Below the pieces are notes generated by a model that did not search any database, was not told the DNA's origin, and saw nothing but the letters and a program-made list of their open reading frames with translations. A DNA stretch of 64,000 nucleotides from a bacterium (GTDB lineage: Bacteria > Bdellovibrionota > UBA1018), in assembly GCA_019751945.1 (NCBI GenBank), contig JAIEMT010000014.1:1-64000 (forward strand), written 5' to 3'. Positions 1 through 8,574 of the stretch are shown here, piece after piece. The translations under genes were made by a program, and so were the position numbers. Every line of letters starts with the position of its first letter. Within the stretch, counting starts at the first letter, position 1.

Positions 1-218
1 AGCCTCGGCGGCGTTCAGGCGAGCTGGAGGCGAGCCAGCCGCCGAGGGCCAACCAGGATGGGCGGCAGGCAGAAAGGCAAGACTCGCACCTTCACAAACA
101 GAATCTCGGCCGAAGCAACTCGCCCCGGCGCGAGTACACTACGGGCTGAGTGCCTGCCCGGGCGATACGCCTTTTTTCGACGGATTTCAGTTTCGCTAAC
201 GGGCCCCGGCTCGGATTC
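1..218. other. GC-rich left edge, no confident gene
   Basis: No gene can be firmly assigned here. All three forward frames stay open for 48 to 73 codons from the window edge; the frame ending in TGA at 147-149 encodes a hydrophilic, Arg/Gln/Ser-rich stretch that could be the low-complexity C-terminal tail of a gene starting left of the window. Alternatively the segment is non-coding and structured: positions 3-12 and 38-47 are exact reverse complements, and 118-135 folds as a 6-bp stem with a 6-base loop. I could not match it to RNase P RNA, tmRNA, SRP RNA or a tRNA by eye. Confidence 0.3.
161..177 (+). terminator. possible short intrinsic terminator
   Basis: GGCG, ATA loop, CGCC, then six T residues. 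The stem is only four base pairs (five with a G-T pair), so it is weak. Its place just after the TGA at 147-149 and before the convergent gene fits the end of a rightward transcript entering the window from the left. Confidence 0.3.
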
Positions 219-1658
219 CTAGTACTGCTTCATCTCCGTAACCAGAGTCTGAATCTCCGCCGTGCGCGGGTCTTGTGGCGCGATGTCGCTGGCGTAATAG
301 AACGTCGCCTGAATCAGCGGTTTAGCGGCCGCGCTGAGAAATGGATTCTTATTTTGAAATCCCCGTCGAGCAAGCAATGCAGTCGTGCCGGCTAAGTGAT
401 AGTAACTATCAAAGAGTTTGGGATCGACGGACATCTTTGATAGCAGCGCTCCTTGAACTTCTGCAATCTTGATGGCGAACTGGTCGTCATTCAAAGCGCT
501 GAGTTGCGCAGAATTCAATTTGATCTGACTGATCTTTCGATCTGCCCAGTTTCGACCCGGATCTAGAGTCGCAAAAATGCGATGGCTGCGAATGGCCATT
601 TCGAATAACCGGCTCGCTTCATCGCCGGCAGTGGTGTTCGGCCGTTCGAGTTTGAAAACCTGAAGAGCGCCTTGTGGGTTCAGGAAGATAAATCGCTCCT
701 CCACGCGACGAAAATTCCAACCTTTCAAATACAGGCCGCGCATCTGTTCTGTCTCAGGCAATGCCGGATTGGAAATCTGCACCCATCGCATGCTGAAGCG
801 ATGAATTCCGTTTTCACTCATCTCCCGAACTTCCTGCGTCAGAACACGCTTTCTTACGCCTAAACAATAAAACGGCTGGCGATTAATCCAGAGCTGCGGC
901 AACAGCGCCGAAATCAACGAGCTTGTGAAACACGACCTCATCGCAGGGGTTGTGATTCGAGGCTTTGGCGTCAGCGGACCGGCTAGCGTCACTTGAACAT
1001 CCGGCGTGTCCCAGCGCATGACGATGTGTCCAAGGAAACGGTGAGGGGGACCTTTCTCATATGGAAGCGAGTAGAGAACCGGCTTTCCAGCAAAAGACTT
1101 CGGCCAGGCTCCCAAGCTGTAATAGAAGGGGGCGCTTTCCCAGTCTTTGCTTCCAGCTTCAGGAGTGAAGGCAGGCAACTCCCACTCCAAAGCCCGATTA
1201 AACATCGGATGTTCAAGAAAGGCTTGTTGAGTCAGGGTGCCAGCTAAGATCAATAGCGAAAAGGTAATAAATGCTGCAACTGCAGTAGACGAATTTGTGA
1301 GCAACTCTTTCTGGTAGAGCCGGCTGCTAACAATTTCAAAGAAACTCTTGGGCTTCTTTAAGCTCTTGCCCGAGAAGGATTGGGTTTTCCAAATCATCTG
1401 TCCGGGCGTCGCCGCAAAGATCCTCTGAAAAAGAACCCAGAGAACAAACAGTCCCAAAAGAGAAGTTACAATTGTCGTGTAGTCAGGAATGGGGGAGAGG
1501 TTCAAAAATTTGACGCTCAAACCGATCGCCGCAACAATCCAACTCAAATCAGCGAGTGCGGTAACGAGGAGAATGCCAAGCGACGCGGGAGCGTTGTATT
1601 GACTTTGACCACGAACGTTAACTGCAGGAGAATTAAAGCCTTCTGTTGAAGCTCTCAT
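219..1658 (-). CDS. RDD-like membrane protein, function unknown
   Basis: 479 residues. The N-terminal third has hydrophobic segments around residues 25-50 and 60-80 with a degenerate RDD-family pattern (ALADLSWIV, later FAATPGQMIWKT), and a further membrane segment around 125-145. The remaining 300 residues look soluble and probably extracytoplasmic, with no domain I recognise. The start is well supported: a strong AAGGAGGAAGGAG ribosome site precedes the ATG. It diverges from flbD with only 49 bp between start codons, so both promoters must be compact or overlapping. RDD proteins are often small membrane proteins of unclear function; the long C-terminal part is unusual, so only the membrane location is inferred. 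Confidence 0.7.
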   Translation of the reverse strand: MRASTEGFNSPAVNVRGQSQYNAPASLGILLVTALADLSWIVAAIGLSVKFLNLSPIPDYTTIVTSLLGLFVLWVLFQRIFAATPGQMIWKTQSFSGKSLKKPKSFFEIVSSRLYQKELLTNSSTAVAAFITFSLLILAGTLTQQAFLEHPMFNRALEWELPAFTPEAGSKDWESAPFYYSLGAWPKSFAGKPVLYSLPYEKGPPHRFLGHIVMRWDTPDVQVTLAGPLTPKPRITTPAMRSCFTSSLISALLPQLWINRQPFYCLGVRKRVLTQEVREMSENGIHRFSMRWVQISNPALPETEQMRGLYLKGWNFRRVEERFIFLNPQGALQVFKLERPNTTAGDEASRLFEMAIRSHRIFATLDPGRNWADRKISQIKLNSAQLSALNDDQFAIKIAEVQGALLSKMSVDPKLFDSYYHLAGTTALLARRGFQNKNPFLSAAAKPLIQATFYYASDIAPQDPRTAEIQTLVTEMKQY

Positions 1659-1707
1659 TTGACTCCTTCCTCCTTGAGGTTACACTAAAAGTAATGGGTC
1701 GCAAGGT

Positions 1708-1917
1708 ATGATTCCGGTCTCTCGATTGAATGGAAAAGAGTTCATCGTGAATTGCGAGTTGATCAAATACATTGAATCAACTCCGGACACGATGCTCACT
1801 CTTACAACGGGTGAAAAACTTTTGGTGAAAGAGTCGCCAGAACTCGTGATCAATCGGACCATTGAGTATCGAAAAAAGCTGTATCAGGAACCGCCAAAGT
1901 TGCAGTCCAGCCAGTGA
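1708..1917 (+). CDS. flbD: flagellar protein FlbD
   Basis: 69 residues, the usual FlbD size. The sequence follows the family closely: MIPVSRLNGKEFIVNCELI at the N-terminus, then IESTPDTMLTLTTGEKLLVK, then a short helix with NRTIEY. FlbD is a small cytoplasmic protein commonly encoded beside flagellar motor genes, with a role that is not well defined in most bacteria. The gene is 19 bp upstream of motA and surely in the same operon. The ribosome site is weak (AAGG). This short gene is easily missed but has clear family sequence. Confidence 0.88.
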   Translation: MIPVSRLNGKEFIVNCELIKYIESTPDTMLTLTTGEKLLVKESPELVINRTIEYRKKLYQEPPKLQSSQ

Positions 1918-1936
1918 AATGGAGAATGAACACTAA

Positions 1937-2710
1937 ATGGATATAGCATCGCTCATAGGAACAGTGCTGGGTCTTGCTTCTATTATCGGCGGACAGGTCC
2001 TTGAAGGTGGTCACGTCGGACAGATCATGCAAGGAACGGCGGCGCTGATCGTGGTCGGGGGTACGGCAGGTGCCATGCTTGTAGCTTATCCCACGGAGGA
2101 CATTGTCCGCGCATTTGGCCTGATTCCGCTGATCTTTAAAAAAGTCGATATGGATGTGCGACCGGTGATCGAAGAAATTATTCGTATCGCTACGATTGCT
2201 CGTAAAGAAGGCGTGTTGGCAGTGGAAGGTCAGAGAGAGTCGATTCAAAACGTTCTCTTTAAGAAATCTATCAAGTACGTCATCGACGGTTTCGAACCCA
2301 ATACGGTTCGAGAAATTATCGACACGGAAATTTTCTTGGCGTTTGAAGAAGAGGAAATCGCGGGCAAGGTGTTCGAAGGTACGGGTGGTTTCGCTCCCAC
2401 CATTGGGATCATCGGAGCCGTCTTGGGTCTGATTCACGTCATGTCCATGTTGAACGACCCCTCGAAGATCGGGGAAGGTATCGCGGTCGCGTTCGTCGCG
2501 ACGGTTTACGGGGTGGGTCTCTCCAACCTTGTTCTGATTCCCTGGGGCACTAAGCTAAAAAGAAAAGCTCAGCAGCGCATGATTGTGAAAGAAGTGATTA
2601 AGCTGGGTGTCATTGGTATTCAAGAAGGCCTGAACCCGCACTTTCTCCAAGAGAAGCTAGAAGTCTTCGTAGAAGAGCATTTGAGGAATCATGAGAAAAA
2701 AGCATCCTGA
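1937..2710 (+). CDS. motA: flagellar motor stator protein MotA
   Basis: 257 residues, normal for the short MotA family. Four membrane segments are visible: two N-terminal (DIASLIGTVLGLASIIGG and an adjacent GTAALIVVGGTAGAMLVAY) and two after the cytoplasmic loop (GFAPTIGIIGAVLGLIHVM and IAVAFVATVYGVGLSNLVL). With MotB it forms the proton-conducting stator that drives flagellar rotation. A GGAG ribosome site sits 12 bases before the ATG. Its end overlaps motB by 20 bp, so the two are translationally coupled. The alternation of Pro and Gly in the TM3-TM4 region matches the family. Confidence 0.95.
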   Translation: MDIASLIGTVLGLASIIGGQVLEGGHVGQIMQGTAALIVVGGTAGAMLVAYPTEDIVRAFGLIPLIFKKVDMDVRPVIEEIIRIATIARKEGVLAVEGQRESIQNVLFKKSIKYVIDGFEPNTVREIIDTEIFLAFEEEEIAGKVFEGTGGFAPTIGIIGAVLGLIHVMSMLNDPSKIGEGIAVAFVATVYGVGLSNLVLIPWGTKLKRKAQQRMIVKEVIKLGVIGIQEGLNPHFLQEKLEVFVEEHLRNHEKKAS

Positions 2711-3476
2711 ACATGTCAATCTCGAGCGATGGTTGGTTTCTTACGCGGATTTTATTACGCTGCTCTTTGCATTTTTCGTGATCATGTACGCTATTTCTCA
2801 AGCGGACATTTCCAAGTTCAAAAAAGTTTCCGCCAGCATTAAGGCCGCATTTGCAGCAGGCCCGGTGGGGATGATTGATCTCGGCGGGCAGTCCGGTGGT
2901 GACACTGCGAATCCGTTTGAGCACGAAGACATTGCCGGCGGACGAATTCAGAATCTCCCAGCAGGAAAAACCAATACGGCGTCGGATCCCGATCCTCAGT
3001 TGAAAGAAATCAAAGAAATGCTCGAGGAGAGTATCAGCTTAGAGCTCGGCGTCTCAGATCTCTCTGAAAACGTTCAGATGCTATTCGATAGTCGCGGCCT
3101 CATCGTACGGATTACTGCGAAAGATTTTTTTGCACCCGGCGGAGTGGAAGCTCGTCCCGATTTGCGCCCGCTCTTGGATCGCATTGGTCGCGTACTCTCC
3201 AAAAATCCGCGTCTTGTCCGTATCGATGGACACACGGATATTTTAGAAGCGAAGCTCGCGCAGAAACATGGTTTTGCTAGCTCTTGGGAGCTTTCTGCTG
3301 CGCGCGCTGCGTGGGTAGCGAAGTATTGGATCGGTCGCTTCAACATCGATCCTCGGAAACTCGCTGTTTCCGGCCTTTCTCATTTCCGTCCGGTCAGCGA
3401 CCGCAATACAGAAATGGGCCATGCGTCCAATCGTCGCGTCGAAGTCATTGTCCTGAATAATCGCTACGAACACTAA
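2691..3476 (+). CDS. motB: flagellar motor stator protein MotB
   Basis: 261 residues. A short cytoplasmic N-terminus leads into a single membrane helix, SYADFITLLFAFFVIMYA, whose Asp20 is the conserved proton-binding residue of MotB. A linker follows, then a C-terminal OmpA-like peptidoglycan-binding domain from about residue 115 to the end, with IDGHTD and the late NRRVEV motif. It anchors the stator to the cell wall. The start overlaps motA by 20 bp and has its own GAGG site. Residues 60-110 form a variable Gly/Asp-rich linker. The gene meets the next, oppositely oriented gene tail to tail. Confidence 0.95.
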   Translation: MRKKHPEHVNLERWLVSYADFITLLFAFFVIMYAISQADISKFKKVSASIKAAFAAGPVGMIDLGGQSGGDTANPFEHEDIAGGRIQNLPAGKTNTASDPDPQLKEIKEMLEESISLELGVSDLSENVQMLFDSRGLIVRITAKDFFAPGGVEARPDLRPLLDRIGRVLSKNPRLVRIDGHTDILEAKLAQKHGFASSWELSAARAAWVAKYWIGRFNIDPRKLAVSGLSHFRPVSDRNTEMGHASNRRVEVIVLNNRYEH

Positions 3477-3982
3477 CGAGTTTGGCAGTAAGTCCAGTTG
3501 CTATAAAAACCGGGTACGACTCTTTCCTGGAGTTCGATATAAACTCGTTGGTCTTGATGCAGTCCCTGCCGAATACGAGCAATGACTGGGTGTCCATTTT
3601 TCATTTTCAGTTCACCCATCAGGTGAGCAGAGAAGATCCGCTCGCTACCTTCGACAGCATACAGAGCGGCTGGAGTCGCCTCGAGACCTAGTTCAGACGC
3701 TGTAAAAGTGAGGATCTTTTTGGTGTCAGTGTCGATCGGCTCGGGAGTGAATTGAACGGTGGCCGAGAGGGCCTTGTTTTCATTTGCTTCAGAAAAGCAT
3801 ACTAAGGTTACTTCGCCTGTGAGGCTTTCTCGAGGAGTACCAACATCTCCAGTGCTACATGAACGCCCCGCGCATCCGCCGTAAGATTCAAAGGCAACCT
3901 TGATTGCATGGAAATCCGTGGCTCCTGCTTGGGCTGCGTGAGTATGAAAAGCGAACAGCGCGGTAATAATGAGGGCCTTCAT
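3473..3982 (-). CDS. exported protein of unknown function
   Basis: 169 residues with a short signal peptide (MKALIITALFAFHTHAAQA, cleavage likely after AQA). The mature part has cysteines at the CAGRSC and YCQTR positions and in TLVCFSE, compatible with disulphides in the periplasm. I recognise no family. It shares four bases of stop-codon region with motB on the other strand. The start ATG is preceded by AAAGGAGACAAAG, a good ribosome site. Probably a single-gene unit read from the AT-rich gap at 3983-4118. Confidence 0.7.
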   Translation of the reverse strand: MKALIITALFAFHTHAAQAGATDFHAIKVAFESYGGCAGRSCSTGDVGTPRESLTGEVTLVCFSEANENKALSATVQFTPEPIDTDTKKILTFTASELGLEATPAALYAVEGSERIFSAHLMGELKMKNGHPVIARIRQGLHQDQRVYIELQERVVPGFYSNWTYCQTR

Positions 3983-4020
3983 TTCTTTGTCTCCTTTGGA
4001 AATCGAATATGATGCATAGA

Positions 4021-4047
4021 GCTATAATAGATAAATTATAAAGTCAA
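4021..4047 (-). promoter_or_regulatory. candidate promoter for the 3473-3982 gene
   Basis: On the minus strand TTGACT (4042-4047) is followed after 15 bases by TATAGC (4021-4026), in an AT-rich gap. The spacing is short for sigma-70, so this is tentative. It would give a leader of roughly 30 bases before the start at 3982. Confidence 0.25.
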
Positions 4048-4118
4048 TTATTGTGAAATGAAAATCAGTAGTTGACTAATTTTCTAAAGATATCTCTCTG
4101 CTCTCCGATACATCCCTC

Positions 4119-5123
4119 GTGAACAATAAAACAGGGCTGATTTTGATCTGCGTTTTAACGATGACTTCGACTGCCCATGCCATGGGCAGGAGGAAACCTG
4201 CGCCCGCACCTGCTCCGGCACCGTCGTCCGCGCCGGCTCCTGTTCCGGCTCCGATCACGACAGCTCCAGGATTATTTCCGGCTGCGACCCCCGTGCGTGA
4301 AGTCGTTCTCATGCCCGTGGGCAATCAAGTTTTCACGCTTCCGGATGGGAAGCAGGCCGATTTGAATGACGATCTGAACACGATCTTCCAAACTTCGGTG
4401 ATTCAGACCGGACGTTTTGCTCCATATCTAGAAGGGAGCAGCGATGTGTGCCGCCAAGACGTGAAGGTCGTGGCCAAGGTCAGCTCCTTCATGTTGGAAG
4501 GTACTCAGCTTCAAATTCGTTTCGGATACAACAATCAGGGCGAATTGAATCAGACGGGCCCGACTCTCGAAGGCGTTTATAAAATGAAAGTCGGCGAAAT
4601 CGCCATCGACTTCCACGTCTATCAATGTCACCTGAATCAAATGCAGACGGGGCAGTACGAGCAGCTCTGCGTGGGCAAAGCAGCTGCTTCGGTGAGCAAT
4701 AAACTTGTCAGTCAAAATTTGGAAATCGATGTCACCTTTGGTTTGGCCAACATCGGCGTCAGCATGCTTCGTGATACCGCGTTGGGTGCGCTCGTAAGAA
4801 AAATGATGGACACGGGCCTGAACCAAGTCGCCAACTCCGCCGCCTTTCACGAGTTGAGCTGGAAGGCAAAAGTTCGAGAATATGATCCTGCTACGGGCAT
4901 GATTACGTTTGATGCGGGAACGCAGCAGCGCATTTTACCGAATCAGGGTTTTGAAATTTACGAAGTGACGCCGTCTACTGCGGCTTGCGACGTTTACAAG
5001 ACCGTAGCTTATGCGCACACGGTTGAAGTGGATAGTGTGTCGTCTGTTGCCAAAATAGATACTTTCAAAGGAAATCATAAAACCATTCAGCCGGGCAGCA
5101 TTGTCATGGTGCACGTCCCGTAA
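4119..5123 (+). CDS. exported protein, possibly CsgG-like
   Basis: 334 residues from a GTG start with a signal peptide ending at AHA and then an Ala/Pro-rich spacer (roughly residues 25-50). The body starts with EVVLMPVGNQVFTLPDGK and reads like the alpha/beta lipoprotein-like domains related to CsgG: a conserved first strand, LNDDLNTIFQTSVIQTGRF, a hydrophobic helix pair, and a late DPATG segment. No lipobox cysteine is seen. There is no clear ribosome site before the GTG, so the start is uncertain, though no other start keeps the signal peptide. It lies 13 bp before the next gene, whose N-terminal part shows the same succession of motifs, so the two look related by duplication. Confidence 0.65.
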   Translation: MNNKTGLILICVLTMTSTAHAMGRRKPAPAPAPAPSSAPAPVPAPITTAPGLFPAATPVREVVLMPVGNQVFTLPDGKQADLNDDLNTIFQTSVIQTGRFAPYLEGSSDVCRQDVKVVAKVSSFMLEGTQLQIRFGYNNQGELNQTGPTLEGVYKMKVGEIAIDFHVYQCHLNQMQTGQYEQLCVGKAAASVSNKLVSQNLEIDVTFGLANIGVSMLRDTALGALVRKMMDTGLNQVANSAAFHELSWKAKVREYDPATGMITFDAGTQQRILPNQGFEIYEVTPSTAACDVYKTVAYAHTVEVDSVSSVAKIDTFKGNHKTIQPGSIVMVHVP

Positions 5124-5136
5124 CTGAGAAACGAGA

Positions 5137-7395
5137 GTGATGGAGACCCGAAGGTTTTTCTATCACAGCTGTTTAATCGGATTGATGATGGCCGCAACGG
5201 CTCAGGCCGACGGACGTCGAATCATTGAGCTCGCTCCAGTCGAGCATGTTCGAATTGAACTTCCCAACTCCGAGTTCAGAAACTTTGGCGAAGACTTTGA
5301 AGCCAGCCTCACCACTCGTCTCATCCATCATCCCGATTTTCTGGTGGGGAACTGTAATAGCCGCAAGAACCGCGTCTCGGGCTTGAGTGAGGGCGACCCC
5401 GCTCCGGATTTTGCTTGGACCGGGGGCTGTGAACCCGCAGCTCGCCTGAAGATTAGCGTGGAGGCCCTTTCGTTTGAAACCGGCACGCGTGGGAATCGCA
5501 TGTTCTACGGCTTTGACGAGCGCATCCGCAGCCCATTTAATGACGGCAGCGGTACTTTGGGAAATGAATATCCTTTGAAGGAATTGGGTTTTGAACCCAA
5601 TTGGTTTGATCGCACCTTTGATCCGCGCGGGGATAAGATTCTAGGCACTCACGCCGGTCTAGACTTGGGTGATGGAATCAACTTCAACGTTCTGTTTGCT
5701 TGGCTCGGCGTGAAATACGCTGAGTATCATGCGTTTTTGAAACTAAAACTCGAACTGGATGCACCGATGGCAGGTCGAAAAGAAATTCGTCATGTCAGCG
5801 TGAGTGGTTCCGGCTTCTTCTTCGATATTTCAGGGGGCTACCAAGGTTTTAGTGGTGGCATTGCCTACGCTCAAACTGATGCGATGCTGAAGGCGCTCCG
5901 TCGATCGATCGACGCTTCGATGGATTCTATCGTCAAAGCATTTCATAACTTGCCGCTTACAGCAGTCGTAGATGCCATCGCTACGGATCCAGAAACAGGA
6001 AATAAATACGTTCTGGTTGGAACAGGTTCAGGTGCTTCGGTGAGTGCCGGTACCGTTTACGAGAGTGTGGACCTTCCAGGGTATCAGATTCGCGTGCTTC
6101 AAAGCGTTCTGAGCGGGTCGGTGGGTGAGGTCGTGGTTGGAGATCTCGATACTTTAGAGTCCACTGTCCGCTATCGAACTCGAAATCGTATTCCTCCGAT
6201 TCAGTTACGCGAAGTGAGCGCATCTACTCAGGTCGCTAGCGCGGTTACGAGTTCCATTTCTTTTGATGACATCGTTCTGCTTCCTCGTGAAGACATTACT
6301 CGGCCTGATTTCAAGCCCGGGCAAACTCCGAGCGTTACCGAATCGGAAGCTCTGGCACGAAGTGTGGTGGAAACGATTACATTGGGCATTCGTCTCTTTC
6401 GCAATCGTGCTTACGATCGGGACTTCGCTCAGAAGTCGGATCAACGCCAGGGTAAAGAAGAGTTTGAGCGCGAAGGCCCCGCTTCTCCGGCCGATCGCGA
6501 TTTGAATGATTTGGAAACGTGGGTGGTGAGCCATCGAAAAACAGCCTGGGCCAAGAACACGGGTTTGAACAAGCTGGCTTACAACGCGAAGGGCAGGGGT
6601 CCGGTGGTTGCTATTTTAGATACCGGTGTGGATTACAATCATCCGGTCCTCCACGGAAACATCTGGAAGAATCCTGCGCCGGTGACCGACAATCGCGGAG
6701 AGACGGATCGCTATGGCTGGGATTTCATCTCTGGCGATGGCCGCCCCGCGGATGATGCGTATCACGGAACGCAACTCGCAAGCCTGGTTCTGGTCGCAGA
6801 GCCTCGCGCTCAGCTCATGCCGTTGAAAATCTTCAACCCCTGGGGAATTACAAACTCGGGTTCGATTTATTCAGCATTTGTTTATGCCGTCGATCATGGC
6901 GCAGACATCATTCTCTGCGGATGGGCAACTCGCCGAGGTTCTCAGGCGCTCGAACAAGGAATCGCTTACGCTGAAACCCGGGGTGTTCTCGTCGTCACAG
7001 CGGCGGGAGATCGGGGAGATTCGTTGGAAGTAGCTCCCGCCTATCCTGCAGCTTACTCGCTCCAGCATCGAAACGTTCTTGCGGTGGCAGCAGTGGATGA
7101 AAACGATGCCTTGGTGCAAGAGCCCGGCAAGTTCTCGAACTATGATTCCACCCGTGTGGGAATGGCCGCACCTGGAAGCAAGATGATCGTTGCGGAGCCT
7201 CGGGCTTCGAAGTACCGGGACACTTCGACCGCGTATTCGGCGGCGCTCGTAGCCGGAGCCGCCGCTCGATTGAAGGCAGCCCAGCCTTCGCTGCGAGGAA
7301 CGGATCTGATCCAGGAATTGCAGCGCCGCGCTAAAGTCGTGCCGGCTTTGTCTGGCCAGGTCCAGGGCGGCTATCGCCTACAAGTGTCCGAGTAA
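5137..7395 (+). CDS. exported subtilisin-like (S8) serine protease with large N-terminal domain
   Basis: 752 residues: signal peptide (to QADG), a roughly 430-residue N-terminal region, then an S8 peptidase domain from about residue 480. Catalytic residues are visible: Asp495 in AILDTGVDY, His543 in YHGTQL and Ser697 in RDTSTAYSAALVAG. The usual oxyanion-hole Asn (AAGN in the family) is Asp625 here (TAAGDRG), as in the mammalian convertase PC2. The N-terminal region resembles the whole of the preceding protein (LAPVEHVRIELP start, a helix pair, DPETG near 290). GTG 5137 and ATG 5140 are both possible starts. The subtilase domain lacks an obvious C-terminal extension. Substrate unknown; location periplasmic or secreted. 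Confidence 0.88.
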   Translation: MMETRRFFYHSCLIGLMMAATAQADGRRIIELAPVEHVRIELPNSEFRNFGEDFEASLTTRLIHHPDFLVGNCNSRKNRVSGLSEGDPAPDFAWTGGCEPAARLKISVEALSFETGTRGNRMFYGFDERIRSPFNDGSGTLGNEYPLKELGFEPNWFDRTFDPRGDKILGTHAGLDLGDGINFNVLFAWLGVKYAEYHAFLKLKLELDAPMAGRKEIRHVSVSGSGFFFDISGGYQGFSGGIAYAQTDAMLKALRRSIDASMDSIVKAFHNLPLTAVVDAIATDPETGNKYVLVGTGSGASVSAGTVYESVDLPGYQIRVLQSVLSGSVGEVVVGDLDTLESTVRYRTRNRIPPIQLREVSASTQVASAVTSSISFDDIVLLPREDITRPDFKPGQTPSVTESEALARSVVETITLGIRLFRNRAYDRDFAQKSDQRQGKEEFEREGPASPADRDLNDLETWVVSHRKTAWAKNTGLNKLAYNAKGRGPVVAILDTGVDYNHPVLHGNIWKNPAPVTDNRGETDRYGWDFISGDGRPADDAYHGTQLASLVLVAEPRAQLMPLKIFNPWGITNSGSIYSAFVYAVDHGADIILCGWATRRGSQALEQGIAYAETRGVLVVTAAGDRGDSLEVAPAYPAAYSLQHRNVLAVAAVDENDALVQEPGKFSNYDSTRVGMAAPGSKMIVAEPRASKYRDTSTAYSAALVAGAAARLKAAQPSLRGTDLIQELQRRAKVVPALSGQVQGGYRLQVSE

Positions 7396-7454
7396 TGACG
7401 CGGTAAACTCTACCTATTTAAAAATCTGGGTATGACGCCTATCCTTAGAAGAGG

Positions 7455-7880
7455 ATGGAGATCAGACCAAGTAGTTCCGAAGCCCAAGAGATGAAGCGCG
7501 AGGAAGATCGCCTGAACCAGGCCATCTTGCAACGTCGCTCTCAGCAGCAAGCTGAGCTGCGAAGTATGGAAGACGAACACGCTCGCGAAGTAGATAAGAA
7601 AGCTGCTTTTCAAAAAGAGCAACTTGAGAACTTGGAAAAAGCTTACAAAGTCGAACTCTCCCGTACGGGTGAGCGCCATAAAAAAGAGATCGAAGATCTG
7701 AACAAGGGCAATCAGGCTGAAATAAAAAAAGAAAGCGAAAATGCGGAAAAGGAATTCGATAAAATACGCGAACGTGAGCGAGCGCGAGTAGAGCAATACA
7801 GAAAAAACCAAGAAGAAATTTTAGTAAACCTTCATGAGAAGTACGTACGGACTCAAGAAGAGATGAAAAAGAATGGCTAG
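7455..7880 (+). CDS. coiled-coil protein of unknown function
   Basis: 141 residues, almost entirely charged heptad-like helix rich in Glu, Lys, Arg and Gln, with no signal peptide and no membrane segment. It should form a long cytoplasmic coiled coil. A GAAGAGG ribosome site precedes the ATG. Its last eight bases overlap the next gene, which encodes an exported barrel-like protein, so the two are co-translated. Coiled coils of this composition give misleading similarities to myosin and SMC proteins; no function is assigned. Confidence 0.7.
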   Translation: MEIRPSSSEAQEMKREEDRLNQAILQRRSQQQAELRSMEDEHAREVDKKAAFQKEQLENLEKAYKVELSRTGERHKKEIEDLNKGNQAEIKKESENAEKEFDKIRERERARVEQYRKNQEEILVNLHEKYVRTQEEMKKNG

Positions 7881-8574
7881 CTCCACTCGGTGGAAGTTTC
7901 CAGTTCTGTTTTTACTCGCCTTCATTTTCAGTCCGCCTATTCAAGCCGAATCTAACCCCCTCTTTTTTTACACGCATCGAATGAGCTCGCCTTATACGAT
8001 GCCCGCGGGGCGCCTCTACTTGGGCACGAGTGTGGGCGTGGGCGTGACAGATTTTTTGCAGATCAGCACGGATGTGGTTCGCGACATCTATAAAACATAC
8101 AACGTACAAGCCAAGCTTTCGGTTTTAGATTCGTCAGCATTCGCCGTGGCTCTCACTGGTGGGTATGTCACGTACAACTATGCCGATGCAGCAGTGGGAA
8201 ATCCCAATCTTCAAATCAACACGGTTCAGCCGGGGGGAGTGATTGCGATCGGATTGGCTCCGACGCTAGCGTGGTTTGTAGGCGGTCACGTGGATATTAC
8301 CAACACTCAGCTCATCACTTCAGGAATTACGACGTCCGGATTTTTCTCGGGCACGACATTGGAGTCTGATCTTTCCTGGGCTTACTCGCCAGAGAAGAAG
8401 CATCTCGGAAATGTACTTTCGGTGGGCGTGACGTACGACACCAGTTATCGAATCTACGGTGTGGGCATGAGTCATCACTGGCCGGGCTTCCACGTCGGGC
8501 TTCATTACTATCCCAATGCCGCTATCAATAAGCTCGACCCGATCATCTCGGGCGGCGCTGCTGTGAATCTCTAA
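7873..8574 (+). CDS. exported, probable outer-membrane barrel protein
   Basis: 233 residues with a signal peptide (FPVLFLLAFIFSPPIQA). The mature chain alternates polar and hydrophobic residues in short segments rich in Gly, Tyr and Thr, as expected for outer-membrane beta strands. It starts near the mature N-terminus with MPAGRLYLGTSVGVGVTDFL, and a similar layout (IGTFAIGYGINDNVML) occurs in the protein at 32705-33481, suggesting one family. No aromatic C-terminal residue is present (ends VNL), so a classical barrel signature is incomplete. It ends overlapping queF by four bases tail to tail. Confidence 0.65.
   Translation: MASSTRWKFPVLFLLAFIFSPPIQAESNPLFFYTHRMSSPYTMPAGRLYLGTSVGVGVTDFLQISTDVVRDIYKTYNVQAKLSVLDSSAFAVALTGGYVTYNYADAAVGNPNLQINTVQPGGVIAIGLAPTLAWFVGGHVDITNTQLITSGITTSGFFSGTTLESDLSWAYSPEKKHLGNVLSVGVTYDTSYRIYGVGMSHHWPGFHVGLHYYPNAAINKLDPIISGGAAVNL

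Noticed and set aside
1850-2437. 195-residue reverse-strand ORF over motA
   Set aside because: It mirrors motA on the other strand, lacks a family signature, and motA has clear family sequence.
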